This document shows positions 63,723 through 64,000 of a stretch of 64,000 nt of DNA, piece after piece (positions within the stretch are counted from its first letter, which is position 1; each line of letters opens with the position of its first letter). The stretch lies in NCBI GenBank assembly GCA_041648175.1, contig JBAZPO010000013.1, positions 62,001-126,000 of the forward strand, in the 5' to 3' direction. Both the position numbers and the translations under genes were made by a program. Below the pieces are notes generated by a model, which was not told the origin of the DNA, did no database searches, and saw only the letters and a program-made list of their open reading frames with translations. This DNA comes from Desulfobaccales bacterium. Lineage in GTDB: Bacteria; Desulfobacterota; Desulfobaccia; Desulfobaccales; 0-14-0-80-60-11.

Positions 63723-64000
63723 CTAGGCCTCTCGGGTCTCGTCTCCCCTCTGCAGCCACCACCTGGCTGCCAGACCCAGAGTCGGGGCCAGGGCCAGGGC
63801 TTCGGCCGCTTCCCGGGGCAGGCGGCCATGTCCCGCCAGGTAAAGCAGAGCCCCCACCAGGACGGCAATGCCCAACTGGAACATCGGGCGCCGGGTAAAG
63901 AGCCCCAGGCGGCGCTGGCAAAAAGTCACGGTGAGTGCGGCCACTCCACCCTTGGTAAGGACCATGGCCAGAGCTGCCCCCAGCAGGGGCGCCCGGGGAA
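63723..64000 (-). CDS. C-terminal part of a membrane protein (cut by window)
   Basis: The minus-strand frame is open to the window edge, giving about 91 residues. It has hydrophobic segments around ALLGAALAM-like residues and FQLGIAVLVGALLYLAG, and ends in WWLQRGDETREA. Composition fits the last helices of a flippase or other glycan transporter, but there is no diagnostic motif. The 5' end is outside the window. Confidence 0.45.
   Translation of the reverse strand, partial: PRAPLLGAALAMVLTKGGVAALTVTFCQRRLGLFTRRPMFQLGIAVLVGALLYLAGHGRLPREAAEALALAPTLGLAARWWLQRGDETREA

Noticed and set aside
1..64000. CRISPR arrays, tRNA or rRNA genes, phage genes
   Set aside because: No regularly spaced repeats, cloverleaf sequences, rRNA motifs or phage structural genes were recognised anywhere.

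Overview
The window is a large glycan and lipid biosynthesis region from a Gram-negative bacterium. Evidence for Gram-negative is a TolC-type outer-membrane channel, lipid-carrier initiating transferases, and a Wzx/Wzy-type flippase and polymerase. Many radical SAM enzymes, a GC content that looks above 50% with AT-rich islands, and the general protein style suggest a Desulfobacterota-like anaerobe. That lineage is inference from sequence alone. No rRNA, tRNA, phage or CRISPR was seen.

Layout. (1) 1-12.3 kb is a loosely packed mosaic: the end of a polyprenyl-phosphate glycosyltransferase, a methyltransferase, an SGNH hydrolase, a decayed insertion-sequence transposase, a ROK sugar kinase, a YfhO-like GT-C membrane protein, and a radical SAM / GT2 / B12-radical SAM group. 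The last group is flanked by two 213-bp direct repeats about 85% identical. (2) 12.3-19.7 kb is mostly AT-rich: a GT-C membrane protein, a methyltransferase, three glycosyltransferases and an RmlD-like reductase, with a good sigma-70-like promoter in front. (3) 20.2-42.8 kb is a compact plus-strand polysaccharide operon. It holds a WbuB-like transferase, a three-gene nucleotide-sugar set (CapE/FnlA-like dehydratase, RmlD-like reductase, 2-epimerase), a WbaP-like initiating transferase, a Wzy candidate, an AsnB-like amidotransferase, a GDP-mannose 4,6-dehydratase, many GT4 enzymes, a Wzx candidate, and a WcaF / WcaI / WcaJ-like end.

(4) 42.9-53.0 kb is a tight minus-strand operon unlike the rest. 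In order of transcription it encodes a serine-palmitoyltransferase-like alpha-oxoamine synthase, a split MacB-type ABC exporter (permease, ATPase), a TolC-like channel, a membrane-fusion protein, a GNAT-fold protein resembling bacterial ceramide synthases, a GT-C membrane protein and a B12-radical SAM enzyme. I read it as a candidate system for making, modifying and exporting a sphingolipid-like or other acyl-amino lipid. It is the most interesting part of the window. (5) 53.5-64 kb holds dispersed single genes (GT-C protein, DPM1-like GT2, polysaccharide deacetylase-like protein, zinc alcohol dehydrogenase, SPASM-type radical SAM, GT4, a GT28-like transferase, a GT21-like transferase and the end of a membrane protein). 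REP-like palindromes lie between several of them.

All functions come from motif reading and family memory. No database search or structure prediction was run, identities were estimated by hand, and membrane-segment counts are approximate.
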